The notes under the pieces are model-generated. The model saw only the letters and a list, made by a program, of their open reading frames with translations, made no database searches and had not been told where the DNA came from. This document shows positions 52,671 to 60,831 of a stretch of 64,000 bases of DNA, one piece after another. Position 1 is the first letter of the stretch. Every line of letters begins with the position of its first letter. Made by a program: the position numbers and the translations under genes. This stretch comes from Rhodobacterales bacterium (GTDB lineage: Bacteria > Pseudomonadota > Alphaproteobacteria > Rhodobacterales > Rhodobacteraceae): positions 124,001-188,000 of the forward strand of contig JAJNPS010000015.1 of the NCBI GenBank assembly GCA_021155205.1. The letters are read 5' to 3'.

Positions 52671-54086
52671 ATGTCCGAGACGACCGCCCAGTCAAACGTG
52701 GTGACACGGTTCGCGCCGTCACCGACCGGCTTTCTGCATATCGGCGGCGGACGGACGGCGCTGTTCAACTGGCTTTACGCGCGCGGGCGCGGCGGCAGGT
52801 TCCTGCTCAGGATCGAGGATACCGACCGCGAACGTTCCACCCCCGAGGCGACGGCGGCGATCCTGCGGGGGCTGGCCTGGCTCGGCCTCGACTGGGACGG
52901 CGAGGTCGTCAGCCAGTTCGACCGCAAGGACCGCCACGCCGAAGTGGCGCATCAGATGCTTGCACGAGGAACGGCCTACAAGTGCTTTTCGACACAGGAA
53001 GAAATCGCTGCATTCAAAGCTGCGGAAGAGGCTGCCGGGCGCTATCCGGTGTTTCTGTCGCCCTGGCGCGATGCCGACCCTGCAAGCTGGCCCGACGCGC
53101 CCTATGTGATCCGCATGAAAGCCCCCCGCGCGGGCGAGACGGTGATCGAGGACCGCGTCCAGGGCCGCGTCGTGATCCGCAACGAGACGCTGGACGACAT
53201 GATCGTGCTGCGATCCGACGGCACCCCCACCTACATGCTGGCGGTGGTGGTCGATGATCATGACATGGGTGTCACGCATGTGATCCGGGGCGATGATCAC
53301 CTCAACAACGCAGCACGCCAGCAGATGGTCTATGACGCGATGGGCTGGGGGGTGCCGGTCTGGGCGCATATCCCGCTGATCCACGGGCCGGACGGCAAGA
53401 AACTGTCGAAACGGCATGGCGCCACCGGGGTCGAGGAGTATCAGGCGATGGGCTATCCCGCTGCCGGGATGCGCAACTACCTGACGCGCCTGGGCTGGGC
53501 CAAGGGCGACGCCGAGATCTTTTCCACCGCCGAGGCGCTGGAAATGTTCGATCTTGACGGTATCGGGCGGGCGCCGGCGCGGCTGGATTTTAAGAAGTTG
53601 GAAAACACCTGCGGGCATCATATCGCGATGATGGATGATGCTGCACTGCTGCAAGAACTTGACCTTTATCTGGCGGCGGCGCATCGTCCGGCGCTGGATG
53701 CAGGTCAGCACGCGCGCTTGTCCGCAGCCCTGCCATCGGTCAAAGACCGCGCCAAGACCTTGCCGGAACTCCTTGAAAAGGCGCAGTTTGCGCTGATTTC
53801 CCGTCCCGTCCGCATGGACGATGCGGCGGCCCTGGCGCTGGATGACGCGGGCCGTGATCTATTGCGCGGATTGACGCCGCGCCTGCAAAGTGCAGACTGG
53901 ACCAAAGCGGCGCTGGAGCCTGTGCTGGCCGGGTTCGCGGCGGAGCGAGGCCTGGGGTTCGGAAAGCTGGCGGCTCCGCTGCGGGCGGCCCTTTCCGGGC
54001 GCAGCGTGACGCCTTCGGTCTATGACATGATGCTGGTCATCGGTCGTGACGAGACGCTTGCAAGGCTGGCCGACGCCGTCCGGTGA
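52671..54086 (+). CDS. gltX: Glutamyl-tRNA synthetase
   Basis: Charges tRNA-Glu (and probably tRNA-Gln). It is 471 aa from 52671. The HIGH-type motif is PSPTGFLHIGGGRTALFNWLYARG, and KLSKR is in GKKLSKRHGATGVEEY. The start may be 52671 (MSETTAQSN) or 52662 (MPPMSETT); an AAAGG lies 3 nt before the latter and 12 nt before the former, neither ideal. It is the second gene of the comEC-gltX divergent pair and precedes gltA. Confidence 0.93.
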   Translation: MSETTAQSNVVTRFAPSPTGFLHIGGGRTALFNWLYARGRGGRFLLRIEDTDRERSTPEATAAILRGLAWLGLDWDGEVVSQFDRKDRHAEVAHQMLARGTAYKCFSTQEEIAAFKAAEEAAGRYPVFLSPWRDADPASWPDAPYVIRMKAPRAGETVIEDRVQGRVVIRNETLDDMIVLRSDGTPTYMLAVVVDDHDMGVTHVIRGDDHLNNAARQQMVYDAMGWGVPVWAHIPLIHGPDGKKLSKRHGATGVEEYQAMGYPAAGMRNYLTRLGWAKGDAEIFSTAEALEMFDLDGIGRAPARLDFKKLENTCGHHIAMMDDAALLQELDLYLAAAHRPALDAGQHARLSAALPSVKDRAKTLPELLEKAQFALISRPVRMDDAAALALDDAGRDLLRGLTPRLQSADWTKAALEPVLAGFAAERGLGFGKLAAPLRAALSGRSVTPSVYDMMLVIGRDETLARLADAVR

Positions 54087-54196
54087 TCCGGGGCGGCGCG
54101 GCGGGCCGAACGGTGGTCGCCCCTTGCGGGGCGCGCCGCGGACACATGGCCCGCCGCCTGCCAGCGGCACTTGACGGGCACGAATGGGGGAAGACC

Positions 54197-55486
54197 ATGG
54201 CTGACAGAAATGCGACGCTGAACCTGGACGGCAAGACCTTTGACCTGCCGGTCCGGTCCCCGACCATCGGGCCGGACGTTCTGGACATCCGCAAGCTTTA
54301 TGCCGAGGCGGACGTGTTCACCTTTGACCCCGGCTTTACCTCGACCGCGGCCTGCGAAAGTGCGATCACCTATATCGACGGCGACAAGGGAGAACTGTTG
54401 TATCGCGGCTATCCCATCGAACAGCTTGCCGAAAAATCCACGCACCTGGAAACCTGCTATCTGCTTTTGTATGGCGAGTTGCCGTCGGCCGCGCAATTGG
54501 CCGATTTCACCAACCGCGTGACCAGACACACGATGGTGCATGAACAGATGCACTACTTTTTCCGCGGATTCCGCCGGGATGCGCATCCGATGGCCACGAT
54601 GGTCGGCGTCGTGGGGGCGATGAGCGCGTTTTACCATGACAGCACCGACATCAACGACCCCTGGCAGCGCGAGGTGGCCTCGATCCGGATGATCGCGAAA
54701 CTGCCGACCATCGCCGCGATGGCGTACAAGTATTCGGTCGGTCAGCCCTTCGTGTATCCCAAGAATTCGCTGAGCTATGCGGGCAATTTCCTGAACATGT
54801 GCTTTGCGGTCCCGGCCGAGGATTACGTCGTCAATCCCGTCGTCGAAAAGGCGATGGACCGGATCATGCTGCTGCATGCCGACCATGAACAGAACGCCTC
54901 CACCTCCACCGTGCGGCTGGCCGGATCGTCGGGTGCCAATCCCTTTGCCTGCATCGCCGCCGGGATTGCCTGCCTGTGGGGGCCTGCGCATGGCGGGGCG
55001 AACCAGGCCGCACTGGAGCAGTTACGCCAGATCGGATCGGTGGACCGCATCCCCGAATTCATCAAGATGGCCAAGGACAAGAATTCCGGCGTGCGCCTGA
55101 TGGGATTTGGCCACCGCGTCTACAAGAATTTCGACCCCCGCGCCAAGGTGATGAAGGAAAGCGCCGACGAGGTGCTTGACCTTCTGGGCGTCCACAACAA
55201 CCCGACCCTCCAGGTGGCCAAGGAACTGGAGCGGATTGCACTGCAGGACGACTATTTCATCTCGAAAAAGCTCTATCCCAACGTGGATTTCTATTCCGGC
55301 ATCATTCTCGATGCGATCGGGTTCCCGACGTCGATGTTCACGCCGATCTTTGCCATCGCGCGCACGGTGGGCTGGATCAGCCAATGGAAAGAGATGATCG
55401 CCGAAAAGAACCAGAAGATCGGGCGCCCCCGGCAGCTTTACGTAGGGCCGGCGATGCGCAACTATGTCGACCTGCGGCATCGCTAG
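54197..55486 (+). CDS. gltA: Citrate synthase
   Basis: A 429-aa type-II citrate synthase for the first TCA step. Catalytic residues fall in LADHEQNASTSTVR (His), MGFGHRVYKNFDPRA (His and Arg), and DFYSGIILDAIG (Asp). The ATG at 54197 has GGGGGAAG upstream. About 110 bp separate it from gltX. Confidence 0.97.
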   Translation: MADRNATLNLDGKTFDLPVRSPTIGPDVLDIRKLYAEADVFTFDPGFTSTAACESAITYIDGDKGELLYRGYPIEQLAEKSTHLETCYLLLYGELPSAAQLADFTNRVTRHTMVHEQMHYFFRGFRRDAHPMATMVGVVGAMSAFYHDSTDINDPWQREVASIRMIAKLPTIAAMAYKYSVGQPFVYPKNSLSYAGNFLNMCFAVPAEDYVVNPVVEKAMDRIMLLHADHEQNASTSTVRLAGSSGANPFACIAAGIACLWGPAHGGANQAALEQLRQIGSVDRIPEFIKMAKDKNSGVRLMGFGHRVYKNFDPRAKVMKESADEVLDLLGVHNNPTLQVAKELERIALQDDYFISKKLYPNVDFYSGIILDAIGFPTSMFTPIFAIARTVGWISQWKEMIAEKNQKIGRPRQLYVGPAMRNYVDLRHR

Positions 55487-55535
55487 GAGCAGTGCACGTG
55501 CCGATGTTGACGCCTGATCCGTCACGAACGCCCCG

Positions 55536-56279
55536 ATGAGCGACATCGCCCCCCCGCGCATCGTCGCAGGCCGGATTGCCCTTCTGGATGTGGCGCGAAC
55601 CGTCGCGCTGGCCGGGATGATCCTGTACCACTTTGTGTTCGATCTGATGCTTTTCGGCTATGTCGCGCCCGGTACTGCGGTGACGGGTGGCTGGATGATC
55701 TTTGCCCGTGTCATTGCAAGCAGCTTTCTGGTGGTTGTCGGAATCGTTCTTTACCTCGCGCATGGGCAGGCAATCCGGTGGGCAAGGTTCTGGCGGAGGT
55801 TTGTGCAGGTCGGCATGGCGGCGGCACTGATCACGGTTGCGACCTGGTATGCGCTTGGTCAACAGTTCATCTTTTTCGGCATCCTGCATTCCATACTGGT
55901 CAGCAGCCTGTTGGGGCTTGTAGTCCTGCGCTGGCCGGTGCCGGTGCTGCTGATCCTGTCGGCCGTCGTCCTTGCGCTGCCCCGGCTGGTCCGGTTCGAC
56001 GCCTTTGGCGAGCCTTGGCTGATCTGGCTGGGGCTGGGCACATCGCCGGTCTACGCGGCGGATTTCCTGCCGGTCTTTCCGTGGTTTGCGCCGGTCCTGT
56101 TGGGCATCGTGGTGGCAAAGGTGCTGACCGCGCGCGATCTTTGGGGGGCAATCGCACGCCTCTCCGGCAGGCGGCTCAATGCGCTTGGCTGGCCCGGCCG
56201 CCACAGCCTGATCATCTATCTGATCCACCAGCCGATCCTGATCGCGATCATCTGGTCGGTGACGCAGGTGATCCGCTAG
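55536..56279 (+). CDS. Heparan-alpha-glucosaminide N-acetyltransferase-like membrane protein (DUF1624)
   Basis: A 247-aa protein with about seven hydrophobic segments. It begins GRIALLDVARTVALAGMILYHFVFDLMLFGYV, a typical DUF1624 start with the catalytic-region His, and ends LGWPGRHSLIIYLIHQPILIAI. The family is thought to transfer acyl groups across the membrane; substrate unknown. It starts 49 bp after gltA. Its TAG stop shares CTAG with the convergent amidase remnant. Confidence 0.78.
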   Translation: MSDIAPPRIVAGRIALLDVARTVALAGMILYHFVFDLMLFGYVAPGTAVTGGWMIFARVIASSFLVVVGIVLYLAHGQAIRWARFWRRFVQVGMAAALITVATWYALGQQFIFFGILHSILVSSLLGLVVLRWPVPVLLILSAVVLALPRLVRFDAFGEPWLIWLGLGTSPVYAADFLPVFPWFAPVLLGIVVAKVLTARDLWGAIARLSGRRLNALGWPGRHSLIIYLIHQPILIAIIWSVTQVIR

Positions 56280-56617
56280 GTTGCCGGGAACCCGCCCATC
56301 CGCGCCGATCCTCGCAACGCAATTGAAAAACGCTGCCCCGCGCGTTCGAAATAGGAACAGGACAGCACCACGCCCAGGTTCCGCGCCAGCCCAGAAAAGC
56401 GCCCGATCAGCGGGTGCCAGTCCATCCTCGGCGCAAGGTCGAGATGGCGCGGATGTTCCTCGATGCAGAAATAGGGCGTGGCAAAGAGTTCCTGCACCAG
56501 CACCACCTGCGCCCCCAGCGCCGCGGCCTGCCGCAGCGCCGCCTCGGCCCGGCCGGCATTGGCGGGCAGGTCCCAGGTGCAGGCAAATTGTGTCGCGGCA
56601 ACGGTGACGTGGTGCAT
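56276..56617 (-). pseudogene. N-terminal remnant of N-carbamoylputrescine amidase (AguB-type nitrilase)
   Basis: A 113-aa frame that reads as the first third of an AguB-type amidase: VTVAATQFACTWDLPANAGRAEAALRQAAALGAQVVLVQELFATPYFCIEEHPRHLDLAPRM then LARNLGVVLSCSYFERAGQ. This covers the catalytic Glu region only (full enzymes are about 290 aa with Lys and Cys further on). After ERAGQ the sequence becomes RFSIALRGSARMGGF and stops. The rest of the gene is absent; the convergent DUF1624 gene occupies the space. Truncation by deletion is the simplest reading. A working fragment is unlikely. Confidence 0.75.
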
Positions 56618-56652
56618 GGCAGGCTCTCGCTTCCCTTCTATTGCGGGGCAGG

Positions 56653-57750
56653 CTAGCCTTTTCCTTCGGCGGCTGAAAACCCCTCAGGCGCGGCCGGGAG
56701 GCCTGTATGGGCTGTGGCCGACGGATGCACCCGTTCGGACGGATCGCGCCCGACGATGCGCGCCCCGCGCAGCAGAAAGATCGCCCCCGCCCCCCGCCAT
56801 GTGCCCACCATGGGGGCGGCAGGATCGCAGGGATAGCGCGCCTGCCAACCTTCCGGCAGGTTCAGTCCCGCCGCCGCCGCCCGGTCCAACATCCAGACCA
56901 GCGGAATGTTCGCCAGAGGTCGCGCCGCCTGAAACGCGCCGATATGTCCCCCGATATCGCCATGCGCGCCGCGAAACCACACCTGTTCCACCTGATCCAG
57001 CCGGTCGGACGGCACGTCCCACAGCACCGGCTGGAACACCGCGCGGGTCTCGTGCAGGGCCAACGCCTGCGCGCCGCGCCGGATGCTGCGCCCCAGTTGC
57101 GTGCTGTGGAATGCATTGTGCCTGTCGGTCAGCAACCGCAACAGCGGCAGCCGCAAGCCCAGCGCCTTGACGGTGTCAAACACGCCGACCAGCGCGATGG
57201 GGGCCGCGTCATGGCAAAAGCGCGCCGCAAAGTCGCGCGCGACCGGGCCATCGGGGTCCATGCGATAGTGGCGGTAGACCTGGCGGATCGCGCGCTCGGT
57301 CGCTTCTTCGCGCCGCACAAGACCGACGCGGTCGATGATGCCTGCCAGCGAGCGGACGGCAAAGGCCCCGCGCGAATAACCGATCAGATAGATCCGGTCG
57401 CCGGGCCGGTAGTGGCTGGCAAGCCAGCCGTAGGCGCGGAAAATCTGGCGGTTCAGCCCGCGTCCTTGGGCCAGCGCGGGCAGGTTGCGCCAGCCGGACC
57501 ACTGCAGGCCGGGCTCGTAATAGACGGTCCGGTCCGGCCTTGGCCCGTCTTCGGTCAAAAGCCGAAAGGTCAGCCCACAATTGCCCTCGCGCCCCGCTTC
57601 CAGCGTCGACATCGTGCCGTCAAGGATGATGACATGGTCGACAACACCGCGAACCCGCCCCGCATGCGGGGCCGCGGCGGGGGCCGTGGCGACGGGGACC
57701 GGACCCTGCCACCAGCGGCGAAGGCGACCCAAAAGGGACGTGGCCCGCAC
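56653..57750 (-). CDS. DUF2235 alpha/beta-hydrolase-like protein
   Basis: A 365-aa protein with the DUF2235 layout: HVIILDGTMST at residue 40, GYSRGAFAVRSLAGII (Ser nucleophile elbow, about residue 125), VGVFDTVKALG (Asp) and a terminal His in WFRGAHGDIGGH. Some family members are phospholipase effectors of type VI secretion, others are uncharacterised; no VgrG, PAAR or immunity gene is near. The GTG at 57750 is the earliest start in frame and its AAGGA touches the codon, so the start is uncertain. A short Arg-rich stretch with one hydrophobic segment precedes the hydrolase. Confidence 0.75.
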   Translation of the reverse strand: MRATSLLGRLRRWWQGPVPVATAPAAAPHAGRVRGVVDHVIILDGTMSTLEAGREGNCGLTFRLLTEDGPRPDRTVYYEPGLQWSGWRNLPALAQGRGLNRQIFRAYGWLASHYRPGDRIYLIGYSRGAFAVRSLAGIIDRVGLVRREEATERAIRQVYRHYRMDPDGPVARDFAARFCHDAAPIALVGVFDTVKALGLRLPLLRLLTDRHNAFHSTQLGRSIRRGAQALALHETRAVFQPVLWDVPSDRLDQVEQVWFRGAHGDIGGHIGAFQAARPLANIPLVWMLDRAAAAGLNLPEGWQARYPCDPAAPMVGTWRGAGAIFLLRGARIVGRDPSERVHPSATAHTGLPAAPEGFSAAEGKG

Positions 57751-57827
57751 TCCTTGTGCGTCAGGTCCGCGCGTCCATGGAGCGCAAGACCCTGACGTCG
57801 AACCGTTTTGTCACTTATCAACAGAAT

Positions 57828-57857
57828 GCCCCCTGCCGGGTCCATCCGGCAAGGGGC
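57828..57857 (-). terminator. Hairpin terminator after the decarboxylase gene
   Basis: GCCCCCTGCCGG pairs with CCGGCAAGGGGC (11 of 12 positions, loop GTCCAT) 40 nt past the stop of the minus-strand decarboxylase gene, preceding the DUF2235 gene. The strength and position support termination. Confidence 0.6.
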
Positions 57858-57896
57858 TTTGTCGTCCAGACCCGTATTCGCCTTGGGCAAACGACC

Positions 57897-59042
57897 CTAA
57901 CGGTCGAAGGCCAGCACCGTCACATAGCCCAGTTCGCCAAACCCGTTGAACCGCGTGTTCGTCACCGTCGAATAGGCGCCCATGCCGCTGAACGTCACAA
58001 AATCGCCTTCGGCGATGTCGGCGGGCAGCGGTACATCGCCCGGCAGGCGGTCGACGGAATCGCAGGTTGGCCCGAACACGATGCGCGGCAAGGTCTTGCC
58101 CTTGCGGCGGCTACCACCGGCATCCATGACCGCAATCCGGTCGATCACGCCAATCTGGCCCAGTTCAAAGAGCGCACCATAAACGCCGTCATTCAGGAAG
58201 ACATGGGTATCGTCGCGCAGCGCCTTGACGCGCGCCACCAGCGAGAAAGCATCACCGCAGAGCGCGCGGCCAGGCTCGCAGACGAGCGCGGGGCGGTCGG
58301 CGCCAAAAGCTTCGCCAGCAACCGCATCGATCAGCGCAAAGGTAGTGGCAAGTTGCGGGGCCACGCAGCACAGCCGGTGCGACGGGAATCCGCCGCCGAC
58401 GTTCAGCCGCGCGATCCGCACACCGGCATCGCGCGCAATGCCCGCCGCCGCGCGGATATAGGATCCCCAGGCATTGGGATCGGTACATTGCGTGCCGGGG
58501 TGGAAGGTGATCGACGGGATGAAACCCGCCTTGGCCACAATTTTCAGCAGGTCCACCGCGACCTCGGCGGTCGCGCCGAACTTGGCGCCGAAATTGTAGG
58601 CCGCCCCTGCCACCGGCAGCTTGAAGCGGACCGAGATTTCGCAGCCGTCGGCCGGCACCATCTCGACCAGCTTGGCCAGTTCGCTGTGGCTGTCGACGGA
58701 ATAGGACTTGACGCCCAGTTCCACCGCCGTCGCGATTTCGTGCCGGGCGCGCACCGGGTTGTTGTAGTGCATCGCGGCATCCGGAGCGAGGCGGCGGATC
58801 AGCCGCATCTCGAACGGCGAGGCGACGTCAAAGCCGCGGATGCCCGCCGCCACCAGGTTTTCGATAACCTCTTCGCCGGGGTTCGACTTCACCGCATAGG
58901 TCACAAGGCCCGGGAAGCCGCCGAGAAACACCCGCGCCTTGTCCTGCAGGGCCGCCGGGCAGAAGAACAGCACCGGATTGTCGGGGGCATGCGCTTTGAC
59001 GTATTCGGTCGGGTTGGTCCAGATTGCTTTGGACAGTCCCAT
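57897..59042 (-). CDS. Ornithine/lysine decarboxylase (PLP fold type III)
   Basis: A 381-aa enzyme making putrescine or cadaverine. Key residues: Lys in LVTYAVKSNPGEEV (PLP Schiff base), MHYNNPVRARHEIA, HPGTQCTDPNAWGSYI, NVGGGFPSHRL, VCEPGRALCGDAFS, FNDGVYGALFEL-type FLNDGVYGALFEL, and the catalytic Cys in FGPTCDSVDRL. The start at 59042 has AAGGA 8 nt upstream. It diverges from an Lrp/AsnC regulator and lies near the amidase remnant, so it belongs to a polyamine group. Ornithine versus lysine preference is not decided by sequence alone. Confidence 0.85.
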   Translation of the reverse strand: MGLSKAIWTNPTEYVKAHAPDNPVLFFCPAALQDKARVFLGGFPGLVTYAVKSNPGEEVIENLVAAGIRGFDVASPFEMRLIRRLAPDAAMHYNNPVRARHEIATAVELGVKSYSVDSHSELAKLVEMVPADGCEISVRFKLPVAGAAYNFGAKFGATAEVAVDLLKIVAKAGFIPSITFHPGTQCTDPNAWGSYIRAAAGIARDAGVRIARLNVGGGFPSHRLCCVAPQLATTFALIDAVAGEAFGADRPALVCEPGRALCGDAFSLVARVKALRDDTHVFLNDGVYGALFELGQIGVIDRIAVMDAGGSRRKGKTLPRIVFGPTCDSVDRLPGDVPLPADIAEGDFVTFSGMGAYSTVTNTRFNGFGELGYVTVLAFDR

Positions 59043-59209
59043 CGGCGTGATCCTTTCTGCCAACAAGACGCAAGCCCCTTCCCGTTGCAGCGGGACACAA
59101 GGCACCTGCGCGGTTTATTTAAAAACCAGGCCAGGTGCGTATGAGCCGCCCTTTTCCTGCAACTGAGGATGTCGCATATGGGGTACATTTTCACCGAACA
59201 AAACTGTAT

Positions 59210-59240
59210 ATCTGTCAGATTTCTTCGTTATAATGACGAA
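59210..59240. promoter_or_regulatory. Divergent promoter with two small palindromes (candidate Lrp-type operator)
   Basis: ATCTG-T-CAGAT (59210-59220) and TTCGT-N7-ACGAA (59224-59240) lie side by side, and the second encloses a perfect TATAAT (59229-59234). They stand 18-48 nt upstream of the Lrp/AsnC start. Lrp family proteins bind such 15-17 bp palindromes and often repress their own gene and a divergent target. Confidence 0.5.
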
Positions 59241-59257
59241 TAAACAGGACAAAGTGC

Positions 59258-59689
59258 TTGGACGAACTTGATCGCAACATATTGGGACTTCTGGGCGCCG
59301 ATGCCCGTATGTCGGTGGCGACGCTGGCGCGACGACTAAAGGTTGCGCGTTCGACGATCCAGGCGCGGCTGGAACGGCTGGAAACCAACGGCACCATCGC
59401 AGGATATACCCTGAAACTCGGCGAAATGGCGCGCGAGGGGCGGCTGCGGGCGTCAGTTCTTGTCACCATCGAGCCCCGCGCCCAGGCGGCGATCCTGGCC
59501 CGGCTGAAGTCGATGACCGAGGTGGAGCGCGTGGTCACGACCTCGGGGCGGTTCGATCTCCTGATGCAGGTGGCCGCCGCCAACACCCAAGCGCTGGACG
59601 AGGTGCTGGACCAGATCGGCGGTCTGCAGGGCGTGAAATCGTCGGAAAGCCTGATCCATCTGTCAACGCGGATCGACCGGGCGGTGTGA
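59258..59689 (+). CDS. Lrp/AsnC family transcriptional regulator
   Basis: A 143-aa regulator: N-terminal helix-turn-helix (LDRNILGLLGADARMSVATLARRLKVARSTIQARLERLETNGTI, residues 3-48) and C-terminal RAM ligand domain (VVTTSGRFDLLMQVAAANTQALDEVLDQI). The start is TTG at 59258 (AGGA 8 nt before). It diverges from the decarboxylase gene and probably controls it in response to an amino acid. Confidence 0.88.
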   Translation: MDELDRNILGLLGADARMSVATLARRLKVARSTIQARLERLETNGTIAGYTLKLGEMAREGRLRASVLVTIEPRAQAAILARLKSMTEVERVVTTSGRFDLLMQVAAANTQALDEVLDQIGGLQGVKSSESLIHLSTRIDRAV

Positions 59690-59707
59690 CCGCCCCGCAG
59701 CGACCCA

Positions 59708-60289
59708 TCACACTCCGCCCTTCGGCAGCACCCGCGCCAGCAGATCGCGGATCACCTCCAGCCGCGTCGCATCGTCCATTTCGGCCATCATGCGCAGGCG
59801 CTGACCCGCGGCAAGGTCGGCGATGCCGTGGCTCATCGCCCAAAGCGCGGCCACATCCGCCAGACCGCCACCCATGTCCTCGATCAGCCGCAAAAGGTGG
59901 TTATAGGCCACGTCGCCCGCCGCCATCAGGTCCGGGTCGCTGAAATCGGGCTTTTTCGACGAAAAGATCAGCCGGAAGAGCGTCGGTCGCGCCATTGCGA
60001 AATCAAGATAGCCAAGGCCCGCCCGCACGGCCCGGTCGCGCGGATCGCTCGCGCCCGCCTCACGCGCCAGCATGGAGGCCTGAAACCGTCGGAAACCTTC
60101 CGTCGACAGGGCCGTCAGCAAGCCGTTCACATCGCCGAAATGATGCGCCGGGGCGGCGTGGCTGACGCCTGCGCGCCTGGCGACCTGGCGCAACGAAAAT
60201 CCTTCTATCCCATGATCCGCCAGCTCCGCTTCGGCCGCCGCCAGCAGCGCCGCGCGCAGGTCGCCATGATGATAGGGTTTAGGATCCAT
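59708..60289 (-). CDS. TetR/AcrR family transcriptional regulator
   Basis: A 193-aa regulator: HHGDLRAALLAAAEAELADHGIEGFSLRQVARRAGVSHAAPAHHFGDVNGLL (residues 6-57) is the helix-turn-helix, and the rest matches the WHG-type C-terminal domain (FRLIFSSKKPDF). The start at 60289 (MDPKPYHHGDL) fits; ATG 60307 is an alternative. It diverges from the DUF4281 gene; a palindrome lies between them. Confidence 0.85.
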   Translation of the reverse strand: MDPKPYHHGDLRAALLAAAEAELADHGIEGFSLRQVARRAGVSHAAPAHHFGDVNGLLTALSTEGFRRFQASMLAREAGASDPRDRAVRAGLGYLDFAMARPTLFRLIFSSKKPDFSDPDLMAAGDVAYNHLLRLIEDMGGGLADVAALWAMSHGIADLAAGQRLRMMAEMDDATRLEVIRDLLARVLPKGGV

Positions 60290-60329
60290 GACCGGGTCAT
60301 ACCCCATTATCTTTGCATCGTCAAAATCT

Positions 60330-60350
60330 AGTCTTGACAGTGACAAGACT
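60330..60350. promoter_or_regulatory. Candidate TetR operator AGTCTTG-N7-CAAGACT
   Basis: A perfect 7-bp inverted repeat (60330-60336 and 60344-60350) lies 40 nt from both the tetR-type start and the DUF4281 start and covers a TTGACA -35 candidate (60334-60339). Binding of the divergent TetR regulator would block RNA polymerase. A second small repeat (TGAC-ACC-GTCA at 60366-60376) follows. Confidence 0.6.
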
Positions 60351-60390
60351 GTGCTTCACTTATCCTGACACCGTCAAGATAGAGGATGCC

Positions 60391-60831
60391 ATGACCCCAG
60401 ACACCCTGTTTCAGATCGCCAACCCCATTGTCATGTTCGGCTGGGTGGCGCTGACCCTTGCCCCCCTTGCGCCCCGCATTGCAGACTGGACGGCGTTCAT
60501 TGTCATCCCTCTGCTGATGTCGGTGGCCTATTCCGCCCTGATCCTCGCCTATTGGTCGGGGTCCCGAGGCGGCTACAGCAGCCTGCCCGATGTGATGGCG
60601 CTGTTCACCGAGCCGCCTGTCGCGCTGGCGGGTTGGGTCCACTACCTGGCCTTTGACCTCATGATCGGGGCCTGGGCCACACGCACGGCGCGCGCGGCGG
60701 GCATCCCCCACCTGCTGGTCCTGCCGCACCTGGTGCTGATCTTCCTGTTCGGACCCGCCGGGTTCCTGACTTTTTGCGCCATGCATCTGGCGTTTCACCT
60801 GTCCGCCAAATCCAAAGGAGCAACCGCATGA
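60391..60831 (+). CDS. DUF4281 (ABA4-like) membrane protein
   Basis: A 146-aa protein with four hydrophobic segments: IANPIVMFGWVALTLAPL, TAFIVIPLLMSVAYSALILAYW, WVHYLAFDLMIGAWATRTARAAGIPH and LVLIFLFGPAGFLTFCAMHLAFH. It belongs to the family related to plant ABA4 (neoxanthin-related); bacterial function is unknown. The TGA overlaps the next start (ATGA), so the two membrane proteins are co-translated. Confidence 0.85.
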   Translation: MTPDTLFQIANPIVMFGWVALTLAPLAPRIADWTAFIVIPLLMSVAYSALILAYWSGSRGGYSSLPDVMALFTEPPVALAGWVHYLAFDLMIGAWATRTARAAGIPHLLVLPHLVLIFLFGPAGFLTFCAMHLAFHLSAKSKGATA

